From DATFKA01 sp042095835 (lineage in GTDB: Bacteria; Bacteroidota; Bacteroidia; Chitinophagales; Saprospiraceae), in assembly GCA_042095835.1 (NCBI GenBank), contig JBELML010000029.1, positions 1 to 50,308 on the forward strand: a DNA stretch of 50,308 bases, written 5' to 3'. The notes beneath the pieces are model-generated. The model saw only the letters and a list, made by a program, of their open reading frames with translations. It did no database searches and was not told where the DNA came from. Within the stretch, counting starts at the first letter, position 1; each line of letters starts with the position of its first letter. Below are positions 1-8,944 of this stretch, piece after piece. The position numbers and the translations under genes are program-made.

Positions 1-158
1 ATACAAAAACGAAGCAAAAAAATCTTGCCTAGCCAAACTCGCTCCGCTCAGACAGTGCCTAGGCGGCTTCCCGCACTTCACTTATGACCTTTTTTACACT
101 TGATTTTAGGTAATAAGCATTTCTTTTTAAGTTTTTATTTTGATGCGTTTTGCCCTAA
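1..158 (+). mobile_element. R1 MITE-like repeat, copy 1 (cut by window edge)
   Basis: This is the right-hand part of the dispersed R1 repeat; its left end lies outside the window. The core (GCCTAGCCAAACTCG, later TGCCTAGGCGGC, then TTTCTTTTTAAGTTTTTATTT) matches the copies near 11.2, 18.4 and 44.5 kb. The right end reads TGATGCGTTTTGCCCTAA, the terminal inverted repeat seen in the other copies. No protein-coding function is evident. The flanking direct repeat cannot be tested here because the left flank is missing. Confidence 0.75.
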
Positions 159-182
159 TTCTTTGTCCCTTACTTAGGGAAT

Positions 183-228
183 AAAAAAAAGTTGGTTTCT
201 AAGACAGGGCGCCTTTTTGAAACCAACT
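183..228 (-). terminator. Rho-independent terminator-like hairpin read on the minus strand
   Basis: A perfect 10-bp stem (190-199 pairs with 219-228, AGTTGGTTTC/GAAACCAACT) with a 19-nt loop. On the minus strand it is followed by seven further Ts (positions 189-183). No minus-strand gene lies to its right before hppA, which is on the plus strand, so the terminated transcript is unknown. Positions 229-480 contain nothing else I can support; the short plus-strand reading frame at 280-474 resembles nothing I know. Confidence 0.55.
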
Positions 229-486
229 AAACTTCCTATTCCCAAAACCCTTGGCTAAATAGCCAATTGATCTTTATACATGAGGTTTTTGCCTTTCGAC
301 AGTATAAAAGTAAAGCTTGCCAAGGCGAATTTTAACATTTTTCGGTTTTCGGTAAATACCACTCTTTTTTTGGTGTATTTGTGCCAGAAAATGGAATTTT
401 CGCTTGGGATTATAGCGACTTTTGTCATTTCCTTCGGCAGAATCTCTTCTTTGAAGCCCGATCAGGTGGCTTAAGCCCTTATTTTG

Positions 487-517
487 TTGGACAACAAATA
501 AAATAACCTTAGCTTTG
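487..517 (+). promoter_or_regulatory. Candidate Bacteroidota-type promoter of hppA
   Basis: TTG at 487-489 is followed after 20 nt by TAGCTTTG at 510-517, matching the Bacteroidota primary-sigma pattern (-33 TTG, -7 TAnnTTTG). A start near 523 would leave an A-rich leader of about 90 nt before the hppA ATG. The motifs are seen directly; use as a promoter is inferred. Confidence 0.5.
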
Positions 518-611
518 CACCCGCAAAAAATGAGTATTAAGCTTATTTACAGCACTTTATAATGATTCTAAAATTTAAATCATAAACCAACATTAATAAA
601 CAGATATAATT

Positions 612-2783
612 ATGGGTCAAACGATCATGTTATTGGTACCTGTGTTTGGTGTAATAGCACTAGCTTACACCTTTTGGAAGTCTTCTTGGGTTTCTAAGCA
701 AGAAGTAGGTACCGAAAAAATGGGTATAATTGCAAAGAACATTGCTGATGGCGCAATGGCTTTCTTGAAAGCAGAATACCGCGTACTAGCGATTTTTGTA
801 GTCGGCGTAGCTATACTACTAGGTATCAGTGGAGCAATTTCTGATGATTCTCATCCACTTATTGCAGTATCTTTTATTCTAGGCGCTATTTGTTCTGCAT
901 TAGCAGGATTTATTGGAATGCGTGTTGCTACAAAAGCAAACGTACGTACGACCAATGCTGCCAGAACAAGCCTTGGAAAAGCACTTGAAGTTGCCTTCGC
1001 AGGTGGTGCTGTAATGGGACTAGGTGTAGTTGGTCTAGGTGTACTTGGTTTGGGAACACTATTCTTGGTTTACTCTAGCATTGGCTGGGATATCAACCTA
1101 GTGATTGCGGTAGTCACCGGTTTCTCTTTTGGGGCTTCTTCTATCGCCTTATTTGCTCGTGTAGGTGGTGGTATTTATACCAAAGCAGCCGATGTAGGTG
1201 CAGATTTGGTTGGTAAAGTAGAAGCAGGAATCCCAGAAGATCACCCGCTTAACCCGGCAACTATTGCCGATAACGTTGGTGACAACGTAGGTGATGTAGC
1301 AGGTATGGGGGCTGACCTTTTTGAATCTTATGTAGGGTCCATCATCGGTACGATGGTATTGGGTGCTACTTTTATCGGCATCACTGGCTTTGAAGAAGGC
1401 AATGAGTTTGGTGGATTGAATGCCGTTTTGTTGCCATTGGTACTTGCTGCTCTTGGTATCATTACTTCTATCATCGGTACGTTCTTTGTAAAAGTGAGAG
1501 AAGGTGGTGATCCACAAAAAGCACTAAATAGAGGTGAATTTATTTCTGCTGCTTTGATGTTCTTAGTGACGATCGGAGTAGTGATGTATATGTTGCCAGC
1601 AGAATGGTCAGTAGTAGGTCAGGATACCAGCTATACCAACTGGGGTGTTATCATCGCAGTAGCCTTAGGTTTGGCTTCTGGTTTATTGATCGGTATTGTG
1701 ACCGAATTCTATACTGGTACAGGTACCAAACCCGTACAAGGTATTGTTGATCAGTCTATCACAGGATCTGCGACCAATATTATTGCTGGTCTAGGTGTAG
1801 GTATGCGCTCTACGGCAATTCCTATTATTATCTTAGCAGCTACCATCATCGGTGCTTATGAGTTCGCTGGATTATATGGTATTGCGATTGCAGCAGTAGG
1901 TATGCTTTCTAATACAGGTATCCAGTTGGCAGTAGATGCTTACGGTCCTGTTTCTGACAACGCAGGAGGTATCGCTGAGATGGCAGATTTGCCTAAAGAA
2001 GTACGTCAGCGTACAGATAAATTGGATGCAGTAGGTAATACGACCGCTGCGATTGGTAAAGGTTTTGCGATTGGTTCTGCCGCCTTGACGGCTTTGGCAT
2101 TATTTGCGGCCTTCATGACGGCAGCTGGTATCGATACGATCAATATCGCTGCTCCTAAAGTAATGGCAGGTCTATTGCTTGGTGGTATGCTACCATTTTT
2201 GTTCTCTGCACTTTCTATGGGTGCGGTTGGTCGTGCAGCTATGGATATGATCCAGGAGGTGCGTCGCCAGTTCAAAACTATTCCAGAATTGACCGCTGCC
2301 TTAGCAGTTATGAAAAAGAATGACGGGAAAGAATTCGAAGATTGGTCTGCTGCCGATCAGAAAACTTTCGAAGCTGCAGATGGTAAAGCAGAGTACAGTA
2401 AATGTGTAGAAATCTCTACCGCTGCTTCTATTCGGGAGATGGTTCTTCCTGGTTTAATTGCTGTAGCTTCTCCGGTTTTGGTTGGCTTTACAGGTGGTGC
2501 AGAGATGTTAGGTGGATTATTGGCCGGTGTGACCGTTACTGGTGTATTGATGGCAATCTTCCAATCTAACGCAGGTGGTGCTTGGGACAACGCTAAGAAA
2601 ATGTTCGAAGAGGGCGTAACTATCCAAGGAGAAAAATACTTCAAAGGTTCTGATCCGCACAAAGCGGCAGTAGTAGGTGACACTGTTGGTGATCCATTTA
2701 AGGATACTTCAGGGCCATCTTTGAATATCTTATTGAAATTGATGTCTGTAGTAGCATTGGTGATAGCTCCATTTTTGGTCTAA
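612..2783 (+). CDS. hppA: Membrane-bound ion-pumping pyrophosphatase, K+-dependent type
   Basis: Integral membrane pyrophosphatase that couples PPi hydrolysis to H+ and/or Na+ export across the inner membrane. The 723-residue length and ~16 hydrophobic segments are typical. The substrate-binding motif DVGADLVGKVE is at residues 194-204 and other Asp-rich PPi/Mg sites (DNVGDNVGD, DAYGPVSDNAGG, GDTVGDPFKDT) are intact. The subclass-determining segment reads GNTTAA at 475-480: Ala at 479, where K+-independent enzymes carry Lys, so K+-dependent activity is expected. H+ versus Na+ specificity cannot be decided by eye. The start ATG follows an A-rich leader and the candidate promoter at 487-517; a terminator hairpin follows at 2867. 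It appears monocistronic. Confidence 0.97.
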   Translation: MGQTIMLLVPVFGVIALAYTFWKSSWVSKQEVGTEKMGIIAKNIADGAMAFLKAEYRVLAIFVVGVAILLGISGAISDDSHPLIAVSFILGAICSALAGFIGMRVATKANVRTTNAARTSLGKALEVAFAGGAVMGLGVVGLGVLGLGTLFLVYSSIGWDINLVIAVVTGFSFGASSIALFARVGGGIYTKAADVGADLVGKVEAGIPEDHPLNPATIADNVGDNVGDVAGMGADLFESYVGSIIGTMVLGATFIGITGFEEGNEFGGLNAVLLPLVLAALGIITSIIGTFFVKVREGGDPQKALNRGEFISAALMFLVTIGVVMYMLPAEWSVVGQDTSYTNWGVIIAVALGLASGLLIGIVTEFYTGTGTKPVQGIVDQSITGSATNIIAGLGVGMRSTAIPIIILAATIIGAYEFAGLYGIAIAAVGMLSNTGIQLAVDAYGPVSDNAGGIAEMADLPKEVRQRTDKLDAVGNTTAAIGKGFAIGSAALTALALFAAFMTAAGIDTINIAAPKVMAGLLLGGMLPFLFSALSMGAVGRAAMDMIQEVRRQFKTIPELTAALAVMKKNDGKEFEDWSAADQKTFEAADGKAEYSKCVEISTAASIREMVLPGLIAVASPVLVGFTGGAEMLGGLLAGVTVTGVLMAIFQSNAGGAWDNAKKMFEEGVTIQGEKYFKGSDPHKAAVVGDTVGDPFKDTSGPSLNILLKLMSVVALVIAPFLV

Positions 2784-3109
2784 AACCGAAGCGCACCGCT
2801 TGTAGATTGACTACTCGAAGCGTAGCTTCCATCTTGAAGCAGGGCAATACGATATACAATTAGATGAAAATCCCTGGTCCGATATTTCGGGCTGGGGATT
2901 TTTTATTGGTAAAAAGCGTCAAGACTAGAATCGGAAATAAGGTCCTTGGGAGTGGATGAAGCGAAGGATGTGGGTTAAATGTACTTAATTGAGGAGTGTT
3001 TATTTATTGTCTATTCGGTTCGTAAGCCATCTACAGCATCAGTGATTAGCAATTCTGGTTCAATTTTTCTAAACTTTATAGCGCTTCGGTAATTTCTAAT
3101 TAAAAAGTC
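2784..3109. other. Intergenic region between hppA and the FAD oxidoreductase
   Basis: 326 bp without a gene. It holds the hppA terminator (2867-2906). The rest has no repeat-family member or clear promoter that I can support. Confidence 0.6.
2867..2906 (+). terminator. Terminator of hppA
   Basis: An 8-bp outer stem AAAATCCC (2867-2874) / GGGATTTT (2895-2902) encloses a second small stem CCGA/TCGG (2879-2882 / 2887-2890) and runs into a T-rich tail. Confidence 0.65.
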
Positions 3110-4351
3110 ATGGCAGATCAAAAAATAGTCATCATTGGAGGAGGAGTTGCTGGTTTAGTAGCTGCTATTCATTGTGAGCAAGCTGGTTGTTCACCGACCT
3201 TGATTGAAGCTACGGATCGAGTTGGCGGACGCATCAAAACGGACCAGAAAGAGGGCTACTTATTGGATCATGGTTTTCAGGTACTTTTAAGTGAATATGA
3301 GGAAGCCAAGCGCTATCTCAACTTTGAGCAATTAAAGGTGCAAACTTTTGAGCCAGGTGCTATCATCTACGATGAGAAAGGTGCCTACCGCATCAGCGAT
3401 CCGCTGCGGCAGCCGAGCCAGCTTTTTCAGGTGGCTTTTTCTAGGTTGGGTACACTTCAAGATAAGTGGCTTATGTTTCGCCTCACACAGTCTCTAAAAG
3501 GAAAAAAACGCCAGGATTTATTCCAGTCTCCTCAGCAAAGTACCTTGACATTTTTACAAGAGTATGGTTTCAGCAAACGCATCATTAATCAATTTTTTAA
3601 ACCCTTCTTTGGTGGTATTTTTCTAGAAAATCAATTGTCTACCTCAGCGGCAATGTTCCAGTTTGTCTTTAAGCTCTTTTCTGAAGGGGATGCTTTATTG
3701 CCTCAAGGTGGCATTGAAGCGATCCCGCAGCAACTCAAAGCACAGCTTACCAAAACGGAGTTTCTATTCTCCAAAAAGGTAAGACGGGTAAAAGACAATC
3801 AAGTTCAGCTCAATGATGAAAGCACACTCGATTTCGATAAGTTGATCATTGCGACTGATCCTAGTCCGATTCTAGAGAATTTGAGTGGCCCTGACATTCC
3901 TTTTGTAGCCACGACTTGCCTATATTATACCTGTACAGCCTCGCCCATCCAGACTAAACATATAGGCCTAGTAAGCAATCCAGATAGTCCAATCAACAAC
4001 TTCTGTGTGCTTAATAAAGTCTCCTCTAGCTATGCACCTGATGGAAGCTATTTGGTATCTGTGACGCTAAAAGACAGCGTGGTACTTTCAGATGAGGAGG
4101 CATTAATCGGGCAAGTTGCCAAAGAAATTCAAGAAGTCACGAGCACTCCTTCGCCCTTGAACTACCTAGCACGCTACGATATTAAAAAAGCACTGCCCAT
4201 TATCGATGAGCTACAATACGAGCTTCCTAATACGCAATTCACGCTGACAGACGATATTTACCTGGCTGGAGACTACTTACTCAATGCTTCCTTAGATGCT
4301 GCCATGCGTAGCGGTAGATTAGCTGCACAGGCGATGCTAGATTCTTTATAA
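3110..4351 (+). CDS. NAD(P)/FAD-dependent oxidoreductase, protoporphyrinogen oxidase / phytoene desaturase-like
   Basis: Soluble flavoprotein of the amine-oxidase/protoporphyrinogen-oxidase fold. The N-terminal Rossmann motif GGGVAG (Gly10, 12 and 15), a ribose-binding Glu at residue 33 and the following RVGGR motif are clear. A C-terminal FAD motif IYLAGDYLLNASLDAAMRSG ends the domain, with further helix to residue 413, the usual length of the short members of the family. No signal peptide. The substrate is not evident; bacterial relatives are mostly annotated only as FAD-dependent oxidoreductases, and carotenoid or other isoprenoid desaturation is one possibility. It stands alone, with no neighbouring heme or carotenoid gene to guide assignment. 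Confidence 0.85.
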   Translation: MADQKIVIIGGGVAGLVAAIHCEQAGCSPTLIEATDRVGGRIKTDQKEGYLLDHGFQVLLSEYEEAKRYLNFEQLKVQTFEPGAIIYDEKGAYRISDPLRQPSQLFQVAFSRLGTLQDKWLMFRLTQSLKGKKRQDLFQSPQQSTLTFLQEYGFSKRIINQFFKPFFGGIFLENQLSTSAAMFQFVFKLFSEGDALLPQGGIEAIPQQLKAQLTKTEFLFSKKVRRVKDNQVQLNDESTLDFDKLIIATDPSPILENLSGPDIPFVATTCLYYTCTASPIQTKHIGLVSNPDSPINNFCVLNKVSSSYAPDGSYLVSVTLKDSVVLSDEEALIGQVAKEIQEVTSTPSPLNYLARYDIKKALPIIDELQYELPNTQFTLTDDIYLAGDYLLNASLDAAMRSGRLAAQAMLDSL

Positions 4352-4398
4352 AAACCTCCTTTCTTGGGAACTAATGTAAAACGCTTCTGGTTGGGTGC

Positions 4399-4414
4399 AC
4401 TGTAAGCTTACAGT
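4399..4414. promoter_or_regulatory. 16-bp perfect palindrome
   Basis: ACTGTAAGCTTACAGT is perfectly self-complementary and lies in the 485-bp gap (4352-4836) ahead of the ABC exporter. It could be an operator dyad; there is no loop or T-run to make it a terminator. The rest of the gap is repeat R2 copy 1 plus unassigned AT-rich sequence. Confidence 0.35.
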
Positions 4415-4573
4415 ATTATTCGACCCCACCAAATAAGCCTATTCATATCTATTTTATTAGGTAATCGCTTCCAATTTATTGAAGCAAAAAACACGAAGCC
4501 ATGCTTGATCTAAATGCAAGACTTTTCTTTAAAGTAACAGCCAAAAAATAACTTTTCGATTTTGATGGAATCT

Positions 4574-4593
4574 TCCCGACCTATAAGTCGGGA
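4574..4593. repeat. Nested TCCCGA micro-hairpin (a)
   Basis: 7-bp perfect stem TCCCGAC/GTCGGGA with a 6-nt loop, inside R2 copy 1 and absent at the equivalent position of R2 copy 2. Confidence 0.65.
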
Positions 4594-4677
4594 CAGGCTT
4601 GCACCAATACGGCGTTAAAAAGCCTCGCTGATGCCCTGCATCATCTACGTTTTTTGCCTTGTCTTGGCACGAATTTA

Positions 4678-4696
4678 TCCCGACCTTGCGTCGGGA
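4678..4696. repeat. Nested TCCCGA micro-hairpin (b)
   Basis: 7-bp perfect stem TCCCGAC/GTCGGGA with a 5-nt loop (CTTGC), also inside R2 copy 1 and absent from R2 copy 2. Confidence 0.65.
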
Positions 4697-4836
4697 ATCT
4701 TCTCGATCAAAATGCGAGATTTGTTCTTTGTCCGTTACTAAACAACTCGAAACAAGAGTGCATTACTATCTCTGAAATTTTCACCTGACTTTTCAATGCA
4801 GTCTACCTTGTTGAGACTGTCTCTAATTTGTATCCT

Positions 4837-6618
4837 ATGTTGAAATATATACAGAAGAATCCTTATGTGTCTATGCTGATGACCTGTTGGCAATATGCCA
4901 TTGGGGAGAAAAAGCGTTTCGTTTGGGTCTACTCCTTGTTTATCATCAGCAATCTGGCCCATGCATGTATGCCTATTCTATGGGGCTGGTTTATCAATGA
5001 GCTACAACAGAATGGTATGGAAGCCTTAAATGCCGCTTGGAAATATGCTGGTCTTTATATGATCTTTCATTTATTCGATTGGGCTTTTCATGGCAATGCG
5101 CGTGTACTGGAGCGTAAATTGGCGTTTAACGTGAGCCGTAATTACCTGCATGAGTTATATCATAAAGCTTTGCATCTGCCTGTAAGTTGGCATCAAGACA
5201 ACCATAGTGGGTCGACCATCAGTCGAGTGAGGAAGGCTTACGAGGCCATTAAAACCTTCTTCCAAGATGGCTTTCGCTATATTAATGTCTTTATGCAATT
5301 CGTGGTATCCTTTGCAGCGATGCTCTATTTCTCACCATTATTTGGTGGTGTAGCCGTATTGCTGGGTATCGTAGCGGTATGGGTCATCCTGCAATTTGAT
5401 AAACCCTTCATTAAATACCACAACGAGACAAATGAGCGGGAGCATAAAGTATCGGCTAACCTCTTCGATAGCCTTTCTAATATTGTCACGGTGATCACCC
5501 TGCGGTTAGAAAAGCGTATGGAAAAGGGTTTGCTGGCAAAGGTTCAAAACGTTTTTGATCCATTTATCAAAAAAGTGGTGATCAACGAGTGGAAATGGTT
5601 TACAGTAGATACTATCGTGGTGATTATTTACCTAACCATTGTGGTAGGTTTTGTTTATCAAAATCATGTGCCTGGAGAAGTTTTTCTCATTGGAGGCCTC
5701 GTAACTTTGGTTGGTTTTGTGCATCGATTTACAGGTGTCTTCCACGATGTTGCCTGGCAGTATACGCAGATTATTACCTACCATACCGATGTGAAGACGG
5801 CATGCACAATCACCGAATCTTATGAGCAGCACCATCTGCCAGACACCAACTCCAAAATTCCTGAAGCCTGGAATAAAATTGAAATTGACAACCTCAATTT
5901 TTCGCATAAGCAGGTCAAGGAAGTCAATGGCGTGGTACATGGTTTACGCAAAATCCATCTTGATATTCAAAGAGGTAAAAAAGTAGCTTTGATTGGAGAG
6001 AGTGGTAGTGGTAAAAGTACCCTGCTAGCGCTCCTCAGGGGTTTATATCAAGCAGAACCTGATCAGCTTATTGAGCTAGATGGAAAGGGGATCAAAGCTG
6101 CGGCAATTGGCAATAGTGTGACCTTGTTTCCACAAGAACCTGAAATATTCGAAAACACCATTGCGTACAATATCACGCTGGGGCTACCTACCGATAAGGA
6201 GGCCGTACAGAAAGCTTGTACCCTAGCCCATTTCGATAGCGTGGTGGAGCAGCTCCCCAATGGTTTGGAGACGAATATCAAGGAGAAAGGAGTCAACCTT
6301 TCTGGTGGACAAAAGCAGCGTTTAGCTTTAGCTCGGGGTATACTCGCTGCTCAGGAGAGTGCGATTGTGCTGTTGGATGAACCTACTAGTAGCGTGGACC
6401 CCAAGACAGAGGCGAAAATCTACGAGCAATTATTTGCAGCCTTTGAGGAGAAAGCCGTGATATCCTCCTTGCACCGTTTGCATTTGCTCCCAGCCTTCGA
6501 TTACATCTATTTGATGGAGAATGGACGTGTCATAGATGAAGGTTCCTTTGAAGCACTCCGCCATAGTAGCGCAGCTTTTAAGGAAATGTGGAAGCATCAG
6601 GAGGAATTGGCGGCATAA
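4837..6618 (+). CDS. ABC transporter, fused permease and ATPase (exporter type)
   Basis: Half-transporter with an N-terminal six-helix ABC-exporter membrane domain (about residues 20-310) and a C-terminal nucleotide-binding domain. Walker A GESGSGKS is at 387-394, the Q-loop in FPQEPEIFENT, the signature LSGGQKQR from 488, Walker B VLLDE ending at Glu515, the D-loop SSVDPKTE, and the switch His in SSLHRLH. All catalytic elements are intact, so it should act as a homodimer exporting a lipid, drug or peptide; the substrate is unknown. I chose ATG 4837; an in-frame TTG nine bases upstream is possible but less likely. htpG begins 75 bp downstream without a visible terminator between them. Confidence 0.92.
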   Translation: MLKYIQKNPYVSMLMTCWQYAIGEKKRFVWVYSLFIISNLAHACMPILWGWFINELQQNGMEALNAAWKYAGLYMIFHLFDWAFHGNARVLERKLAFNVSRNYLHELYHKALHLPVSWHQDNHSGSTISRVRKAYEAIKTFFQDGFRYINVFMQFVVSFAAMLYFSPLFGGVAVLLGIVAVWVILQFDKPFIKYHNETNEREHKVSANLFDSLSNIVTVITLRLEKRMEKGLLAKVQNVFDPFIKKVVINEWKWFTVDTIVVIIYLTIVVGFVYQNHVPGEVFLIGGLVTLVGFVHRFTGVFHDVAWQYTQIITYHTDVKTACTITESYEQHHLPDTNSKIPEAWNKIEIDNLNFSHKQVKEVNGVVHGLRKIHLDIQRGKKVALIGESGSGKSTLLALLRGLYQAEPDQLIELDGKGIKAAAIGNSVTLFPQEPEIFENTIAYNITLGLPTDKEAVQKACTLAHFDSVVEQLPNGLETNIKEKGVNLSGGQKQRLALARGILAAQESAIVLLDEPTSSVDPKTEAKIYEQLFAAFEEKAVISSLHRLHLLPAFDYIYLMENGRVIDEGSFEALRHSSAAFKEMWKHQEELAA

Positions 6619-6693
6619 AACCGACAAAATGGCAGCCCTTTTGCATTGGCATATTGTTTGGAACCTGTTGCACAGAAACAAATAATAAAACCT

Positions 6694-8562
6694 ATGCAGA
6701 AGGGCAATATATCCGTTCAGACGGAAAATATCTTTCCGATTATCAAGCAGTTCCTCTACTCTGATCATGAAATATTTTTGAGAGAGTTGGTATCTAATGC
6801 TGTAGATGCTACGATGAAACTCGAAACCCTAGGTAGAAAGGGCGAAGTGAAGGGTGAAATCGGAGACACTACCATCGAGGTTAACATCGATGCCGACAAA
6901 GGTACCTTGACCATCAGTGATAAAGGGATCGGTATGACTGCTGAGGAGGTAGAAAAATACCTCAACCAAGTCGCTTTTTCCGGTGCTAAAGACTTCTTAG
7001 AAAAGTATAAAGATGAGGCCAATATCATTGGCCATTTTGGTCTAGGGTTTTACTCTGCTTTTATGGTAGCCAAAAAGGTGGAAGTGATCACAAAATCCTT
7101 CCAAGAAGGTAGCCAAGGGGTCACCTGGACTTGTGAAGGCAATCCGGAGTATACCTTAGAGGAGAATGACAAAGCAGTACGTGGTACCGATATCGTATTG
7201 CATATCGCAGAGGATAGCCAAGAGTTTCTAGAAGATAACCGTATTGCCGAACTCTTGAACAAATACTGTAAATTCTTGCCAGTAGCCATCAAATTTGGCA
7301 CTAGGGAAGAAACGGTTACAGAAGGAGAGGGCGATGATGCAGAAGAAAAGAAAATCACGGTTGATAATATCATCAACAACCCGAATCCTATTTGGAAAAA
7401 AGCACCCTCAGAGCTTGAAGACGAAGACTATAAAGCCTTCTACCGCGAGCTGTATCCGATGACTTTCCAAGATCCTTTGTTTTGGATTCACCTCAATATC
7501 GACTATCCATTCAATTTGACGGGTATTCTTTATTTCCCCCACTTGAATGGTAATTTCGAGTTACAGAAAAACAAAATTCAGCTTTACTCCAATCAGGTGT
7601 ACATTACCGATAATGTATCCGATATTGTTCCTGAGTTTTTGACACTACTACACGGGGTGATTGACTCACCAGACATTCCTTTGAATGTATCGCGCTCTTA
7701 TCTGCAAGCCGATGGCAACGTGAAGAAAATTTCTGGCTATATTAGTAAAAAAGTATCGGATAAACTCCATGAGCTATTCAAAGCGGATCGCGAAGCCTTT
7801 GAAGCAAAATGGGGCGATGTAGGTGTCTTTGTGAAATATGGTTTGATCAGTGACGACAAATTTTATGATCGTTCGTTGAAGTTCACATTAGTCAAAAATA
7901 CTGATGAGCAATTCCATACCATCGAAGACTATAAAGAGCACGTCAAAGAAAACCAGACAGATAAATACAACAAAGTGGTCATGCTCTACTCCAATAGTCC
8001 GGTAGATCAGCATACCCAGATTGAGGCTTGTAAGAGCCGTGGCTACGAGGTACTGGTCTTTGATCATATCATCGACAATCACTTCATGCAGCAAATAGAA
8101 ACAAAGTTGGGTGATGTCACTTTTGTAAGGGTCGATTCAGAGACGGTTGATAACCTCATCCAGAAGGATGAAACGACAGAGTCGGTACTCAGCGAGGACG
8201 ATCAGAAGCAGGTAGAGGAGGTCTTCAAAGCAGCCGTGACAGATACTGGCGCTTCTGTGTCGCTAAAGGCTCTATCTCCAGATGATCAGCCCATCACGAT
8301 TACACGGCCGGAGTTCATGCGTCGTATGCAAGAGATGCAGGCGATGCAAGGTGGCGGAATGGGGAACTTCCCAGAAATGTACAATGTAGTTGTCAATAGC
8401 AATCACGACTTGATAGCCAATAAGCTGCTACAGGAGACAGATGACGCTAAAAAAGCAGAGATGGCAAAATACCTCTTCAATTTGGCACAGATCAATCACG
8501 GGATGTTGCGTGGTGCTGATCTAGATGCTTTCGTGAAAAAGAGTTTGAGCTTTCTTGGATAA
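6694..8562 (+). CDS. htpG: Chaperone HtpG (bacterial Hsp90)
   Basis: Cytosolic ATP-dependent Hsp90 chaperone of 622 residues, the normal bacterial length. The GHKL ATPase domain shows RELVSNAVDA (catalytic Glu31, Mg-coordinating Asn35), DKGIGMT (76-82) and GHFGLGFYSAFMVA. The middle domain contains the conserved segment SRSYLQADGNVKKIS, and a Met/Gly-rich stretch (MQEMQAMQGGGMGNFPEMYN) precedes the dimerisation domain. The ATG at 6694 begins MQKGNISVQTENIFPI, which matches the family start; an upstream in-frame TTG at 6646 would add an unconserved extension. The stop is immediately followed by R2 copy 2. Confidence 0.97.
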   Translation: MQKGNISVQTENIFPIIKQFLYSDHEIFLRELVSNAVDATMKLETLGRKGEVKGEIGDTTIEVNIDADKGTLTISDKGIGMTAEEVEKYLNQVAFSGAKDFLEKYKDEANIIGHFGLGFYSAFMVAKKVEVITKSFQEGSQGVTWTCEGNPEYTLEENDKAVRGTDIVLHIAEDSQEFLEDNRIAELLNKYCKFLPVAIKFGTREETVTEGEGDDAEEKKITVDNIINNPNPIWKKAPSELEDEDYKAFYRELYPMTFQDPLFWIHLNIDYPFNLTGILYFPHLNGNFELQKNKIQLYSNQVYITDNVSDIVPEFLTLLHGVIDSPDIPLNVSRSYLQADGNVKKISGYISKKVSDKLHELFKADREAFEAKWGDVGVFVKYGLISDDKFYDRSLKFTLVKNTDEQFHTIEDYKEHVKENQTDKYNKVVMLYSNSPVDQHTQIEACKSRGYEVLVFDHIIDNHFMQQIETKLGDVTFVRVDSETVDNLIQKDETTESVLSEDDQKQVEEVFKAAVTDTGASVSLKALSPDDQPITITRPEFMRRMQEMQAMQGGGMGNFPEMYNVVVNSNHDLIANKLLQETDDAKKAEMAKYLFNLAQINHGMLRGADLDAFVKKSLSFLG

Positions 8563-8563
8563 G

Positions 8564-8730
8564 TTAAGTAACGATCAAAAAATAACTTATTGATTTGTGG
8601 CGGAATCTTTTGTCCCAATACTGCGTTAAAAAGCCTCGCTAATACCCTGCATTAGCTACGTTTTTTGCCTTGTCTTGAAACAAAATCTTCTCGGCCAAAA
8701 TGCCATACTTATTCTTTGTCCGTTACTAAG
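8564..8730. repeat. R2 dispersed repeat, copy 2
   Basis: A ~167-bp element starting two bases after the htpG stop. The left end TAAGTAACGATCAAAAAAT and the complement of the right end TTAGTAACGGACAAAGAAT match at 15 of 19 positions, a clear imperfect terminal inverted repeat. The interior matches copy 1 without its two hairpin insertions. Together with the terminator at 8757 it accounts for most of the 382-bp gap 8563-8944; the remainder is AT-rich with nothing recognised. Confidence 0.78.
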
Positions 8731-8756
8731 AAGATAAAGCAATGAAAACTAATGCG

Positions 8757-8791
8757 CCCCAAGGTACTGTAGGTACTTTGGGGTTTTGTTT
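8757..8791 (+). terminator. Rho-independent terminator downstream of htpG
   Basis: 11-bp stem CCCCAAGGTAC / GTACTTTGGGG with one G-T pair, loop TGTAG, followed by TTTTGTTT. It lies beyond R2 copy 2, so R2 sits between the htpG stop and its probable terminator. Confidence 0.75.
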
Positions 8792-8944
8792 AGGTATTTA
8801 GCCTAGCTAGTGAAAAGGCGAAATCTTGATTAGATATATTAGAACCCACTAACTATAGTTAACAACTTTTAATATAACAATTCCCACTCGCAATAAAAGC
8901 GCTGTAGAAGCCTTAGATTTAGGTAAACCTAAATCCAAAAAAAT

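Larger units (their letters stand above)
4530..4742. repeat. R2 dispersed repeat, copy 1, with two inserted hairpins
   Basis: A ~213-bp element matching the copy at 8564-8730. Shared landmarks are AAAAAATAACTT near the left end, the middle GCGTTAAAAAGCCTCGCT, a CTGCAT block followed by CTACGTTTTTTGCCTTGTCTTG, and the right end TTCTTTGTCCGTTACTAA. The ends are imperfect inverted repeats (left AAGTAACAGCCAAAAAA; right end complement TAGTAACGGACAAAGAA). It is about 45 bp longer than copy 2, largely because of two TCCCGAC/GTCGGGA hairpin insertions. No coding capacity is apparent. Confidence 0.75.

Noticed and set aside
280..474. 64-codon plus-strand ORF between R1 copy 1 and hppA
   Set aside because: No recognisable family, atypical composition, overlaps the leader region and lacks a plausible start context.
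4678..4696. TCCCGAC hairpin as a transcription terminator
   Set aside because: No T-run and no gene ending nearby; the same hairpin recurs inside other repeats, so it is treated as a nested repeat.
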